NCBI GenBank assembly: GCA_023957375.1
Contig: JAMLHB010000001.1
Span: forward strand, 1,280,245 to 1,344,244
Direction of reading: 5' to 3'
Origin: Flavobacteriales bacterium
GTDB taxonomy: Bacteria; Bacteroidota; Bacteroidia; Flavobacteriales_F; PHOS-HE28
Length of the DNA: 64,000 nucleotides
Part shown: positions 25,201 to 38,320 of the stretch, in pieces
How the letters are laid out: each line of letters begins with the position of its first letter
Position numbering within the stretch: position 1 is the first letter of the stretch
Made by a program: the position numbers and the translations under genes
Notes under the pieces: generated by a model
Seen by the model: only the letters and a program-made list of their open reading frames with translations
Told to the model about the DNA's origin: nothing
The model's database searches: none

Positions 25201-25275
25201 CTCGGCCCCAAATAGATCGCTGCCACATGGCCCCCGACCCTATTTTTGCCCCCCTTGCAAGGAATCCAACCCTAC

Positions 25276-29372
<4,097 letters not shown>

Positions 29373-29439
29373 AAGCAGCCGTGCCGCCCCCAGGGGCCAA
29401 CAGCCTTGAAAAAGCGCAGGCCGCCCCGGCCTGCCCGAC

Positions 29440-29447
29440 TATCTTCG
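29440..29447 (+). promoter_or_regulatory. -7 element TATCTTCG for yidC
   Basis: TATCTTCG 39 nt before the yidC ATG; just upstream is a CAGGCCG/CGGCCTG hairpin (29417-29433) that may end the pyrG message. Confidence 0.45.
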
Positions 29448-29486
29448 CGCCCCTCCATCCATCCCCAGAAAGGATAACGGAACCCT

Positions 29487-31379
29487 ATGGACCGCAATTC
29501 GATCATTGGCATCATCCTCATCGTCGCCATCCTCTTCGGCTACCAGTACCTCACCATGCCCAGCGCCGAGGAACGCGCACGCATGCAGCAGGAGCAGGAC
29601 AGCATTGCCCAGTTGGCCATACAGGACCAGGCGAAAAAAGCCGAGGCCGCGCTGGCACAAACAAAACAGCAAGCAGACCAAGCTGCCAACACGGCAAACA
29701 TTGCCACCGACACCCTTGCCGTGGACACCCTGAACGCCGACAGCATCAAGGCGGCCCACCTGCACGCCCGCTTAGGCATCTTCGCCCCGACCGCACAAGG
29801 CACCAATGAATCGGTGGTGATCGAAAACGCACGCCTGCAGGTGGCCATCAACACCTTCGGCGCACGGCCCAACGTGATCCGCCTGAAGGACTACCGCACC
29901 TACCACGGGCACAAGCCCCTGCTGCTTGCGGCACCCGACACCGGCGTGTACGAGTACAACTTCTTCCTGGGCAACCTGCGGCTGAGCACGCAGGACATGA
30001 ACTTCACCGCGGAAAAGCTCGGCACCACCGGCGTGCGCCTGAAGGCCGCCACCACGGTCCCCGGCAAATACCTGCAGATCACCTACCAGCTGGACAGCGT
30101 GGGCTGGTTCATGAAAACCACCGCCGAGCTGGTGGGCCTGCCCGAGGTGGACCCGCGCAACGTGATGTTCCATTGGGACCTCACCGGCATGCACAACGAG
30201 AAACACCGGCCCACGGAACTGCAGTATAGCACCGTGTACTACAAATACCTCAACGACGACCGCAATTATTTGAGCGTAAGCAAGGATGAATCGCTCAAGC
30301 TCGAGGCGCGCACCAACTGGGTGGCCTTCAAGCAGGACTTCTTCACCGTGGCCATGGTCAACCCTGATGGCTTTGCCAGCAGCGGCTCGGAGATCGCCAT
30401 CGCCACCTTGCCGGACGACAGTGCGCACACCAAGCGGTACGAAGCCAAGCTCTTCTTCCAACAAGCGCCTTCGGACCACAGCACCCTGGCCATGCAGATG
30501 TACCTGGGGCCCAACCAGTACAACACCCTGCGCCAAACGGGCATCCCCGAGTTCAGCCGCATCATCGACCTGGGCTGGGGCATATTCGGCTGGATGAACC
30601 GGTTCCTGGTGATCCCCATCTTCAACTTCCTCAACCAGTTCAACCTGAGCTACGGCATCATCATCCTGGTGCTCACCGTGGTGATCAAAATGCTGCTGCT
30701 GCCCATCGCGTTCAAGAACCAGAAGAGCAGCATCCGCATGAGGGCGTTGAAGCCCGAGGTGGACGCCATTTCAAAGAAGTTCGGCAAGGAGGACGCCATG
30801 AAGAAGCAGCAGGCCACCATGGACCTTTACCGCAAGGCCGGCGTGAACCCCGTCTCGGGCTGCGTTCCCATGCTGCTGCAACTGCCCGTGCTCTATGCCA
30901 TGTTCCGTTTCTTCCCCAGCAGCATCGAACTGCGCCAGGAACCCTTCCTGTGGGCCGATGACCTGAGCAGCTACGACAGCATCCTGCAACTGCCCTTCAC
31001 CATCCCCTTCTATGGCAGCCACGTTAGCCTGTTCACCTTGCTGATGGCCGCCAGCACCATCATTTACACCTTGGTGAACAGCAAGCAGATGCCCCAGCAG
31101 CAGGGCATGCCGAACATGAAGGTGATGATGTACCTCTTCCCGGTGACCATGCTGTTCTTCATGAACTCGCTGCCCTCCGGCCTGAGCTACTACTACCTGC
31201 TGGCCAACGTGATCAGCATCCTGCAGATGACCGTGATCACGCGGTGGTTCCTGGATGAAGGGAAGGTGCGGGAGGAGCTTCTGGCCAACATGAAGAAGCC
31301 ACGCAAGACGAGCAAATGGCAACTGCGGTTGGAGGAGATCCAAAAACAGCAGCAGACCGCTGCCAAAAAACGCCGTTGA
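29487..31379 (+). CDS. yidC: Membrane protein insertase YidC
   Basis: 630 residues. An N-terminal membrane anchor (SIIGIILIVAILFGYQYLTM) is followed by an Ala/Gln-rich linker, then the large periplasmic beta domain (about residues 95-340) and the conserved insertase core of five helices: NQFNLSYGIIILVLTVVIKM, the cytosolic coiled hairpin SIRMRALKPEVDAISKKFGK, VNPVSGCVPMLLQLPVLYAM, and the last helices with SGLSYYYLLANVISILQMTV. A basic C-terminal tail (KQQQTAAKKRR) would contact ribosomes. Inserts membrane proteins alone or with SecYEG. The EI24-type gene starts 29 bp downstream. Confidence 0.96.
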   Translation: MDRNSIIGIILIVAILFGYQYLTMPSAEERARMQQEQDSIAQLAIQDQAKKAEAALAQTKQQADQAANTANIATDTLAVDTLNADSIKAAHLHARLGIFAPTAQGTNESVVIENARLQVAINTFGARPNVIRLKDYRTYHGHKPLLLAAPDTGVYEYNFFLGNLRLSTQDMNFTAEKLGTTGVRLKAATTVPGKYLQITYQLDSVGWFMKTTAELVGLPEVDPRNVMFHWDLTGMHNEKHRPTELQYSTVYYKYLNDDRNYLSVSKDESLKLEARTNWVAFKQDFFTVAMVNPDGFASSGSEIAIATLPDDSAHTKRYEAKLFFQQAPSDHSTLAMQMYLGPNQYNTLRQTGIPEFSRIIDLGWGIFGWMNRFLVIPIFNFLNQFNLSYGIIILVLTVVIKMLLLPIAFKNQKSSIRMRALKPEVDAISKKFGKEDAMKKQQATMDLYRKAGVNPVSGCVPMLLQLPVLYAMFRFFPSSIELRQEPFLWADDLSSYDSILQLPFTIPFYGSHVSLFTLLMAASTIIYTLVNSKQMPQQQGMPNMKVMMYLFPVTMLFFMNSLPSGLSYYYLLANVISILQMTVITRWFLDEGKVREELLANMKKPRKTSKWQLRLEEIQKQQQTAAKKRR

Positions 31380-31408
31380 CCACCCGGCCGGAACAGGCCG
31401 CCAGCACC

Positions 31409-32215
31409 ATGAACGGACCCATCCATGGATTGGCCGGGTTCATGCGTGCCCCCGGCTTCATGCTCCGCAACGGCATGGGTTGGATGTTCCTGGTGCCCGT
31501 GCTGCTTTGGGTGCTCTTCGCCTATGCGCTGTTCGCCGTAGGCAACAGCATGGCCGCTGCGTTCCAAGCCTGGGGCGCACACCATTTGGGCCTTGCCGTT
31601 CCCGCTGCCGAACGCCCGGGCCTGCCCGGCTTCTGGGATGATGTGAAGGCCCTCGCCAACGGCGCCCGCGACGTGGTGCTGTGGATCGTCTTGAAGCTGG
31701 CCGTGCTGTGGACCGTAGTGCTGGCGGGCAAGTATGTGGTGCTGGTGCTGCTCTCGCCCCTGCTGTCCTATGCCAGCGAACGTGCGGAAGAAGTGCTCAC
31801 CGGCGTGGGCACGCCCTTCTCCATGGTGCGTTGGGCGAAGGAAGTGTTGCGCGGTGCAGGCATGGCCCTGCGCAATGGCACCGTGGAACTGGGCATCAAC
31901 ATCCTGGTCTGGGTCCCTACCCTGTTCATACCGGTGCTGGCGCCACTGTCCGCGCTCTTCCTGTGGTTGGTGTCGTGCTGGTTCTACGGGTTTTCCATGT
32001 TCGACTACCTCCACGAGCGGCACGGTTGGGGCGTGCGCGCGAGCCTGCGGGCGGCACGACAGCGGCAGGGCACCGTGCTGGCCAACGGCATGGCGTTCAA
32101 CCTGTTGATGAAAGTGCCCGTGCTGGGCATGATCACGGCCCCATTGCTGGGTGCAGTGGGGGCCGTGCTGGCCAGCACTCCGCCCCGGCCAACCCGGCTG
32201 CCCGGGGAAGCGTAG
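31409..32215 (+). CDS. EI24/CysZ-like membrane protein
   Basis: 268 residues with four or more membrane segments (WMFLVPVLLWVLFAYALFAV, VVLWIVLKLAVLWTVVLAGK, LGINILVWVPTLFIPVLAPL, LFLWLVSCWFYGFSMFDY) and the re-entrant PLLSYASERAEE motif typical of EI24/CysZ proteins. CysZ is a sulfate channel in Proteobacteria; the Bacteroidota members are uncharacterised. Start at 31409 follows yidC closely. The next ORF begins 8 bp after its stop, so yidC, this gene and the small secreted protein may form one operon. Confidence 0.75.
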   Translation: MNGPIHGLAGFMRAPGFMLRNGMGWMFLVPVLLWVLFAYALFAVGNSMAAAFQAWGAHHLGLAVPAAERPGLPGFWDDVKALANGARDVVLWIVLKLAVLWTVVLAGKYVVLVLLSPLLSYASERAEEVLTGVGTPFSMVRWAKEVLRGAGMALRNGTVELGINILVWVPTLFIPVLAPLSALFLWLVSCWFYGFSMFDYLHERHGWGVRASLRAARQRQGTVLANGMAFNLLMKVPVLGMITAPLLGAVGAVLASTPPRPTRLPGEA

Positions 32216-32223
32216 AACGGGCC

Positions 32224-32592
32224 ATGCGCCACCTGCCGATCTGGGTTTCCCTGTTTTTGCTGGCCGGCCCGCTGCGGGCCCAGCACCCGCACTTGGACCT
32301 TCCGCCCATGGGGTCCGCCAAGCGCGTGCAGCTCGTGGGCCAGGTAACCGACAGCCTCAGCGGGAAGCCGGTATACGACTGCTTGGTGGGCTATTACGAC
32401 AGGGAAGGGCAACGGCGTTCGATCACCCCGGTGAACAGCGACGGGCGCTATGCGATGTTCATTCCAGCCACTGAACCGTTCGAACTCCGGGTGGAACGTG
32501 AAAACGGATACGTGGAAATGCACCGCAAGGGCCCGGCTATTCCCCTCGGCACGCCGCAGTACCGCATGGACCTGGTGTTGCGGCCCAAGTGA
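32224..32592 (+). CDS. Small exported protein with carboxypeptidase-regulatory-like fold
   Basis: 122 residues with a signal peptide (MRHLPIWVSLFLLAGPLRAQ). The mature part (VQLVGQVTDSLSGKPVYDCL, VNSDGRYAMFIPATEPFELR) has the spacing of a CarboxypepD_reg/transthyretin-like beta-sandwich, as seen in front of TonB receptors but here alone. Function unknown. Starts 8 bp after the EI24 gene and ends before a strong convergent terminator. Confidence 0.65.
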   Translation: MRHLPIWVSLFLLAGPLRAQHPHLDLPPMGSAKRVQLVGQVTDSLSGKPVYDCLVGYYDREGQRRSITPVNSDGRYAMFIPATEPFELRVERENGYVEMHRKGPAIPLGTPQYRMDLVLRPK

Positions 32593-32635
32593 TGGCATCT
32601 TGGACCTTCAAGATGGCCTGAGCCGCAGGCACATG

Positions 32636-32668
32636 AAAAAGGCAGGCTGCCCGCGGCAACCTGCCTTT
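32636..32668. terminator. Bidirectional terminator between convergent genes
   Basis: AAAAA-GGCAGG(C)TGCC-CGC-GGCA(A)CCTGCC-TTT: a 10-bp stem with two bulges, A-run on one side and T-run on the other. Serves the plus gene ending at 32592 and the minus gene ending at 32688. Confidence 0.75.
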
Positions 32669-32687
32669 CCACAACATTTCCGCCGGG

Positions 32688-34925
32688 TCAACCCTTCCGC
32701 ACCGGTTTCTTAACGGCGGGGGCAGGTGTTGCGGGCACCGCTTCCACCGGCGCGGGTGCCGCCTTCGGGGTCTTTACCAAGGTCATCTCGTCCACCAGGT
32801 GCTTGGCACCGGCAAACTTGTCGATCACCCACAGCACGTAGCGGATGTCCACGCTGATGGTGCGCTGCAGTTCCGGTTCGTAGGAGATGTCGCCGCTCAT
32901 GGCCTCCCAGTTGCCATCGAAGGCAATACCGATCAGTTCGCCGTTGCCGTTGATCACGGGGCTGCCGCTGTTGCCGCCTGTGATGTCGTTCTCGCTGATG
33001 AAGTTGATGTGCAGGCTGCCGTCCTCATCGGCATAGCGGCCAAAATCCTTGGCCAGCAGCAGTTCCTTCTGGCGGGCAGGCACGATGAACTCGTCATTGC
33101 TTGGATCTTCCTTCTGAAGGATGCCCAGCTCGGTGGTGAAATAATCGTAATGCACGGCGTCGGCCGGTTTGTAGTCGTTCACGATGCCATAGGTGAGCCG
33201 CTCGGTGCTGTTGGCATCCGGATACCACATCTTCTGCGGGTCCTTCTCCATCATGGCTGCCTCCATGAGGCGGTAGCCTTTGTCGATCTCCGTTTGGGCA
33301 TCGCTGATGGCAGGGCCCAGCACGTTGCGATAAAGGCCGAGGCTGCTTTGCATGGCCTGCATGCCCATGTCCTTCTGCAGCACTTTCAACTGGGGTTTGG
33401 CCAAAAAGGCCATCAGGCGCGTGGTGTCGGTGAGGATGCTGGTTTTGAACAGTGCTTCCGCCCACTTGCTGAAATCACCCTTGTACTTCTTGTTCACCGT
33501 GTGCACCACGTCCGGCTGCTGGGCCGGGTCCACGTCCTGTGCGATCAACTTGAACATGGCCGCAGTGACCTCCTGGTCGGTGGCCGGGTCATAATCCGCC
33601 CAAATGCCACGCATGGCGCCCCGTGCCTGATCGGCCATGGCCGTGATGCGCTGCTCGTTCTTGGGGTCCTTCTCCAACTGCATCATCAGCCCGTACAGGC
33701 GGAAGCCCGCCATTACCACCCCGCTGCCGAACGCTGCTTCCTGCATGTAGGTGGAGGCCTTCTCGTAGCGGGCCCGCTCGGCGTAGCCCTTGGCCAGGTC
33801 TTCGCGGATGCCGCCGTACTTCAGCTTGCGGGCCGGGTCCGCGTTCACCCATGCCATCAGGTCGTCCTCCTGGGCTTTCTTGCGATCGAAGACATGCTGG
33901 CGCTTCAGGCCCTTCTGCTGGCCAATGAAGTACTTCCAGTAGTTGGCCACCTGCGCGTACTTGGCCGCATATTTCAGCCGCACCGCGTCATCAGCGTTCA
34001 TGTGCTTTTTCATAATGGCCAGCTTCTCGCCGCGGATCTTCACCCGGCTGGGCTGTTCCACGTCCAAGGCCAATTTCACCCCATCGCTGTTCAGGAACCG
34101 TTCGGTGCTGCCCGGAAAGCCCATGATCATGCTGAAGTCACCCTTCTTCACTCCGTCCAAGCTCACCGGAAAATGCGACTTGGGCTTCAGGGGAACATTG
34201 TCCGTGGAGTAATTGGCCGGCTCCCCATCGGGCCCGGCATACACGCGGAACATGCTGAAGTCGCCGGTATGGCGCGGCCACTGCCAGTTGTCCGTATCGC
34301 CGCCGAACTTGCCGATGGCATTGGGCGGCGTGCCCACCAGGCGGACATCGGGGTACACCTTGTATACGAACAGGTAGAACTCATTGCCCTCGAACATGGA
34401 CTTGAAGTTGGCATCCAGGTGGGGGTTGCCAGCGGTGGCTTGCGAGGCCAAGCGATCACCGATCTCGCTGATGACCGAATCGCGCTGCGCCTCGGTCATT
34501 TCCGCCGTGAGCGCGGAACGCACCGTGTCGGTCACCTCGGTGATGTACTGAAGGAAGCTCACGGAGAAGCCGGCGGGCTTTTCCTGGTCGCGCGTCATGG
34601 CCCAAAAGCCGTTGGTAAGGATGTCATCCTTCACGGTGCTCAGGCTTTGTATGGCCGAATAGCCGCAATGGTGGTTGGTGAGCATCAGCCCGTCGGCGCT
34701 CACCAGCTCGCCGCTGCAGAATCCGCTGCCCAAGCGCGCCACGGCATCCTTCATGCTGGCGTGGTTCAGGCTGTATACATCCTCGGCGGTGAGCTTGAAG
34801 CCGAGCTCGCGCATTTGTGCCTCGTTCACCTGTTTCAATTTGTTCAACAGCCACATGCCTTCTCCGGCAGTGGCACTGCCTGCGGCCAGTAGGCACGCGA
34901 GCAGCAGGGAATACAACTTCTTCAT
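32688..34925 (-). CDS. S46 family dipeptidyl-peptidase, DPP7-like
   Basis: 745 residues from the ATG at 34925 (MKKLYSLLLACLLAAGSATA; a start two codons earlier is also possible). Exported serine exopeptidase removing N-terminal dipeptides in the periplasm. Chymotrypsin-like triad: His in LTNHHCGYSA (~residue 86), Asp in GDTDNWQWPRHTGD and Ser in ITGGNSGSPV. Residue +18 from the Ser is Gly (AFDGNWE), the position where DPP7 has Gly (hydrophobic P1) and DPP11 has Arg (acidic P1), so DPP7-type specificity is expected. The C-terminus is a Pro/Ala/Lys-rich tail unusual for the family. A -7 TAATTTCG at 35006-34999 would give a 73-nt leader. Confidence 0.93.
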   Translation of the reverse strand: MKKLYSLLLACLLAAGSATAGEGMWLLNKLKQVNEAQMRELGFKLTAEDVYSLNHASMKDAVARLGSGFCSGELVSADGLMLTNHHCGYSAIQSLSTVKDDILTNGFWAMTRDQEKPAGFSVSFLQYITEVTDTVRSALTAEMTEAQRDSVISEIGDRLASQATAGNPHLDANFKSMFEGNEFYLFVYKVYPDVRLVGTPPNAIGKFGGDTDNWQWPRHTGDFSMFRVYAGPDGEPANYSTDNVPLKPKSHFPVSLDGVKKGDFSMIMGFPGSTERFLNSDGVKLALDVEQPSRVKIRGEKLAIMKKHMNADDAVRLKYAAKYAQVANYWKYFIGQQKGLKRQHVFDRKKAQEDDLMAWVNADPARKLKYGGIREDLAKGYAERARYEKASTYMQEAAFGSGVVMAGFRLYGLMMQLEKDPKNEQRITAMADQARGAMRGIWADYDPATDQEVTAAMFKLIAQDVDPAQQPDVVHTVNKKYKGDFSKWAEALFKTSILTDTTRLMAFLAKPQLKVLQKDMGMQAMQSSLGLYRNVLGPAISDAQTEIDKGYRLMEAAMMEKDPQKMWYPDANSTERLTYGIVNDYKPADAVHYDYFTTELGILQKEDPSNDEFIVPARQKELLLAKDFGRYADEDGSLHINFISENDITGGNSGSPVINGNGELIGIAFDGNWEAMSGDISYEPELQRTISVDIRYVLWVIDKFAGAKHLVDEMTLVKTPKAAPAPVEAVPATPAPAVKKPVRKG

Positions 34926-35102
34926 GTTCATGTTCGGGTTCTTGGAATGGATCAATGCTCAAGTGGGGCGAAAAAGGACTAAAGCGATCACAGGCGCGCG
35001 AAATTAGCCGCATCCGGTATGCGCGCAGACATCAGGGCCGGAATTAGCATGACGGATCGGGGGATAATGGGATGAACCGTGCAGCCCGGGCCGCACAGCG
35101 GG

Positions 35103-35669
35103 TTAATGCTCCTCCTCCACCTTGGTCCATTCCACGCCGGCCAGCATTTCCTCCGCGTGCTGGGCAAGGTCCTTGAACGATTGGGGAGCTCCCACGCGGC
35201 CTTTCACCTGCTTGTCGCGCCCACCATCGTTCACGCGGATGATCAAACTGGGAAGGTCCGTTACCGGGGCATCATACACCTCTTTCAGCCCGAAGAAGCC
35301 CGCGGCTTCCGCCTCCTTTACCAGGGCCTGCACCGTGGCCGCTTCCACGTGGCCCGTGTACATCCCTTCCCGGGGCGCAAAACGCCCTCCCTCATAGATG
35401 GCCGACCCGTCGCTGTTGATGATGAGCTTGTACACCGGGCAGGTGCCGAAGCACGGGGTCCGCTGAATGGCAAACCAGGTATTGCCGTCGCCCAATTTCC
35501 GCACCTTGGGCAGGTCCTGTTCCGGCTCTCCCGCTTCCTGGGGGACGGTTTCGGCGGCTGGCTGGGCAGTGCTGGCCGCAGTGGTGGCAGCGGCCGCTTC
35601 CTGCTTGCTCTTGCACCCGGTGGCGAAAGCCAGCACGGCGGCGGCAATGAAAAGGTTGGTGATGTGCAT
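35103..35669 (-). CDS. Lipoprotein with DUF6438-type domain
   Basis: 188 residues with a lipoprotein signal (MHITNLFIAAAVLAFATGCK, Cys19), an Ala/Thr/Glu linker to about residue 60, then a domain with paired FGTCPVYKLIINSDGSAIYE and GHVEAATVQALVKEAEAAGF motifs and a C-terminal SLIIRVNDGG segment, as in DUF6438 proteins of Bacteroidota. Function unknown. The start is fixed by the promoter: TAAATTCG ends only 5 bases before the ATG. Divergent from purB, whose promoter is equally close to its ATG. Confidence 0.75.
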   Translation of the reverse strand: MHITNLFIAAAVLAFATGCKSKQEAAAATTAASTAQPAAETVPQEAGEPEQDLPKVRKLGDGNTWFAIQRTPCFGTCPVYKLIINSDGSAIYEGGRFAPREGMYTGHVEAATVQALVKEAEAAGFFGLKEVYDAPVTDLPSLIIRVNDGGRDKQVKGRVGAPQSFKDLAQHAEEMLAGVEWTKVEEEH

Positions 35670-35674
35670 GGGGC

Positions 35675-35682
35675 CGAATTTA
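35675..35682 (-). promoter_or_regulatory. -7 element TAAATTCG, 5 nt from the ATG
   Basis: Minus-strand TAAATTCG-GCCCC-ATG for the DUF6438-type lipoprotein; predicts a leaderless message. Confidence 0.6.
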
Positions 35683-35743
35683 ACTGTTGTGCGCATTGGC
35701 GAAAACCGTGCCGCAGCCGCCTCGGCCACTTCCCGCCCGGGGC

Positions 35744-35751
35744 TACTTTTG
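35744..35751 (+). promoter_or_regulatory. -7 element TACTTTTG of purB, 5 nt from the ATG
   Basis: TACTTTTG-CCGCC-ATG: a perfect TAnnTTTG element so close to the start codon that the transcript should begin at or near the A of ATG. Confidence 0.65.
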
Positions 35752-35756
35752 CCGCC

Positions 35757-37121
35757 ATGGAACTTGAACCGCTCACGGCCATTTCCCCCATTGACGGGCG
35801 CTACCGGGGGCGCACCGCATTTTTGGCCGACTGGTTTTCCGAACTGGCCCTGATCCGCTACCGCCTGCGCGTGGAACTCCACTGGTTCCGCTTCCTCTGC
35901 GAGCTGCCCCTGCCCGAGCTGGCCGGTACCGCGCAGCAAGACCTTGACGAGCTGGGGCGCCGCATACTGGCATTGGGAACGGAGGATGCCAAAGCCGTGA
36001 AGGCGATCGAGCGCACCACCAACCATGACGTAAAGGCCGTGGAATACTGGCTCAAGGAGCAACTGGGCGCCATCGGCCTGGGCCAGGCCAAAGAGTTCGT
36101 GCACTTCGGGCTCACCTCGCAGGACATCAATAACACCGCCTTGCCGCTGCTGTTGAAGGAATACTTGCAGGGCCACTACCTGCCCGAGGTGATGCGCATT
36201 CGTGCACGCATCCACGGGCTCGCCGTGGAATGGGCCGAAGTGCCCATGCTGGCCCGCACACACGGCCAACCCGCCTCCCCCACCCGCTTGGGCAAGGAGT
36301 TGGAGGTGTTCACCGAGCGCATCGACCGCCAATTGGAACTGCTGCGCCAAGTGCCCTTCACCTGCAAGTTCGGCGGTGCCACGGGCAACTTCAACGCACA
36401 CCTGGCCGCCTATCCCGAGCTGGACTGGGTGCACCTGGCCGACCGCTTCACCAGGGAAAAGCTCGGCCTCGAACGCCAGCGGTTCACCACGCAGATCGAG
36501 CACTACGACTCCATGGCCGCCCTGTTCGACGCCATGCGCCGGATCAATACGATCTTGATCGACCTCTGCCGCGACATCTGGGCGTACGTGAGCATGGATT
36601 GGTTCCGCCAGCGCGTGAAGCCCGGCGAGGTGGGATCGTCCGCCATGCCGCACAAAGTGAACCCCATCGACTTTGAAAACGCCGAAGGCAACCTGGGCTT
36701 GGCCAATGCCCTGCTGGTGCACCTCAGCGAGAAGCTGCCCGTGAGCCGCCTGCAGCGCGACCTGACGGACAGCACCGTCACGCGCAACATCGGCGTGCCA
36801 ATGGCCCATGCCGCCGTGGCCATGGGGTCCATCATGCAAGGGTTGGACAAGCTGCTGCTGAACGAGAAGGCCATCGCACGCGACCTCAACGACCAGTGGG
36901 CCGTGGTGGCCGAGGGGATCCAAACCATCCTGCGCAGGGCCGGCCACCCGCAGCCTTACGAGCTGCTCAAGGACCTCACGCGCGGCAAGGAGCGCATCAG
37001 CCGGGAGGACATCACTACCTTCATCGATACGTTGGAAGTGGCCCCGCAGGTGAAGGAGCAACTGCGCGCGCTCTCACCGGCCACCTACCTCGGCGTCGAC
37101 CTGTTCAAGTCCCGCCCGTAG
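35757..37121 (+). CDS. purB: Adenylosuccinate lyase
   Basis: 454 residues. Fumarase/aspartase superfamily enzyme acting twice in purine synthesis: SAICAR to AICAR and adenylosuccinate to AMP. Conserved blocks in order: LTAISPIDGRYRG at the start, TNHDVKAVEYWLKE (~85), EFVHFGLTSQDINNTA (~115), MLARTHGQPASPTRLGKE (~165, general acid His) and the signature GSSAMPHKVNPIDFEN (~293, flexible loop with catalytic Ser). Length is normal for the eubacterial type similar to E. coli PurB. Start chosen at the ATG beside the promoter; a much longer in-frame extension upstream is antisense to the lipoprotein gene. Confidence 0.97.
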   Translation: MELEPLTAISPIDGRYRGRTAFLADWFSELALIRYRLRVELHWFRFLCELPLPELAGTAQQDLDELGRRILALGTEDAKAVKAIERTTNHDVKAVEYWLKEQLGAIGLGQAKEFVHFGLTSQDINNTALPLLLKEYLQGHYLPEVMRIRARIHGLAVEWAEVPMLARTHGQPASPTRLGKELEVFTERIDRQLELLRQVPFTCKFGGATGNFNAHLAAYPELDWVHLADRFTREKLGLERQRFTTQIEHYDSMAALFDAMRRINTILIDLCRDIWAYVSMDWFRQRVKPGEVGSSAMPHKVNPIDFENAEGNLGLANALLVHLSEKLPVSRLQRDLTDSTVTRNIGVPMAHAAVAMGSIMQGLDKLLLNEKAIARDLNDQWAVVAEGIQTILRRAGHPQPYELLKDLTRGKERISREDITTFIDTLEVAPQVKEQLRALSPATYLGVDLFKSRP

Positions 37122-37134
37122 GGGGCTGCGCGGG

Positions 37135-37611
37135 TCATTTGCCTGCGGGCAGCATGCGCTGGTAGGCCACCAGGTCCGTGTTGGGCACGTCCGCCAGGTC
37201 CAATTGCCGCATGATGGTGATCAGCTGGCCCCGGTGGTAGCTGGCATGGTTGAAGCAATGCAGCAGCAATTGCCAGCGTGGCTGCACGTACCTCTGGCCC
37301 GAAGCGCGGCTGTATTCCACGGGTGCCAGCAGGCCCGCCTCGCCCGTGCCCAGTACCTGGTCATGCAGGGCCACGCTGCATTTCAGCAAGGAGCCGATGC
37401 CGTTGCCGACTTCCGCAGGGGCATTGCCGAAGATGCGCCCGTGCCAAGCACAACCGGCATCGCGGATGTGGTTCACGGTGAGCCGCAACGACGGAAAGCT
37501 GCTCTTCACGTGCCGGTCCAATACCGCTGCCGGTTCGCGTTGAAGCCGTTCCACCATGCGCGTATTGGCCCATAGGTCATACGCCGAATACTGGTCGATC
37601 AAGGGTTTCAT
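37135..37611 (-). CDS. DinB/YfiT-like metal-binding protein
   Basis: 158 residues of four-helix-bundle DinB fold. The metal triad is visible: His in LTVNHIRDAGCAWHGRIF and the pair in CFNHASYHRGQLI (HxxxH). An aromatic-rich start, YSAYDLWANTRMVERLQ, is typical of the family. These proteins act as thiol-dependent S-transferases or of unknown function. Convergent with purB, with only 13 bp between stops. Start at 37611; an ATG two codons upstream (37617) is also possible. Confidence 0.85.
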   Translation of the reverse strand: MKPLIDQYSAYDLWANTRMVERLQREPAAVLDRHVKSSFPSLRLTVNHIRDAGCAWHGRIFGNAPAEVGNGIGSLLKCSVALHDQVLGTGEAGLLAPVEYSRASGQRYVQPRWQLLLHCFNHASYHRGQLITIMRQLDLADVPNTDLVAYQRMLPAGK

Positions 37612-37716
37612 GGGCATCAAAAGTTCGTGGGGTGGATAACGGTGTTGAAAATAAGCACATCCATCAATTCCCATGCACGATGGGATCGGGTAGGTTCGCC
37701 CCGAAAGGCCCATGCC

Positions 37717-38262
37717 ATGATCGGTACCATCTTCGGAAGAAAGAAAATTAGCGAGGACAAACTGGCGAACGTGTTCGTGAACGCCGTGCTGCGACTGACC
37801 GAATATGGTTATCCCACGGTAGTGGCCGAGCTGGAGGAGGCTGCCGAGTTCGTTACCCGCCCGCAGTTCGGCCCCGGCGACGATGAGCTTTTCGCCATGA
37901 TCCTTTTTGCAGGCAACCTGATGGAGGCCCCGAAACACCTCCCTGCCGGGCTGGACCACCGCTTGGCCCAACATGCCTACTCGAAATTCGCGCCGCTGAT
38001 GGACACCTCCGCGGCCGAAATGGAGACCGAGACCATTGCCCTGCAACGCTTCATGGCCCAGATCAACCACCCCAGCAAGAACACGGTGTACGCCATGAGC
38101 AAGGCCATCTTCCACAAGTATGACCTGTTCCGCAACCAGGATGCCTATTTCCGCGAATTGAAGGCCCCCAACCCCATCGTACTGGGCCGCGTGAACAAGC
38201 TCATGCAGTTCTGCCTTTGGGATTGGGCCGAATTACTGGAGGACCGCAAGGTTACTTCGTGA
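37717..38262 (+). CDS. Conserved hypothetical protein
   Basis: 181 residues, no signal peptide or membrane segment, probably cytoplasmic and mostly helical. Not recognised as a named family. Visible features: a basic start (MIGTIFGRKKISEDKLANVF), an acidic central part (LEEAAEFVTRPQFGPGDDEL) and a C-terminal MQFCLWDWAELLEDRKVTS. It has a -7-like TAGGTTCG at 37691-37698. Neighbours (DinB-like, lhgO) give no functional clue. Confidence 0.7.
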   Translation: MIGTIFGRKKISEDKLANVFVNAVLRLTEYGYPTVVAELEEAAEFVTRPQFGPGDDELFAMILFAGNLMEAPKHLPAGLDHRLAQHAYSKFAPLMDTSAAEMETETIALQRFMAQINHPSKNTVYAMSKAIFHKYDLFRNQDAYFRELKAPNPIVLGRVNKLMQFCLWDWAELLEDRKVTS

Positions 38263-38320
38263 GGCGGACCGAAGTGTCCACGCTTAGGCCCTGCACGCAT
38301 CACCACGGCGCAGCCCTCTT

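Larger units (their letters stand above)
24232..25275. other. Gene-free region: remnant of a fourth unit plus dispersed repeat
   Basis: 24232-24450 carries the unit 3 promoter and the conserved CGGCCGCCGCAAGGGAAGAC block. 24481-24800 carries the 3' module of a further unit (terminator, CAAGGTACTGG box, octamer array, CATGAACGCGCAATCC tail) whose genes are gone. 24800-25065 shows no gene; a CTCGCG/CGCGAG hairpin lies at about 24964-24980. 25066-25200 is a dispersed repeat. The TonB receptor promoter TATTTTTG is at 25241-25248. Confidence 0.7.

Noticed and set aside
32799..34892. 697-codon plus-strand open frame opposite the S46 peptidase
   Set aside because: Antisense shadow; the minus frame has the catalytic triad and signal peptide.
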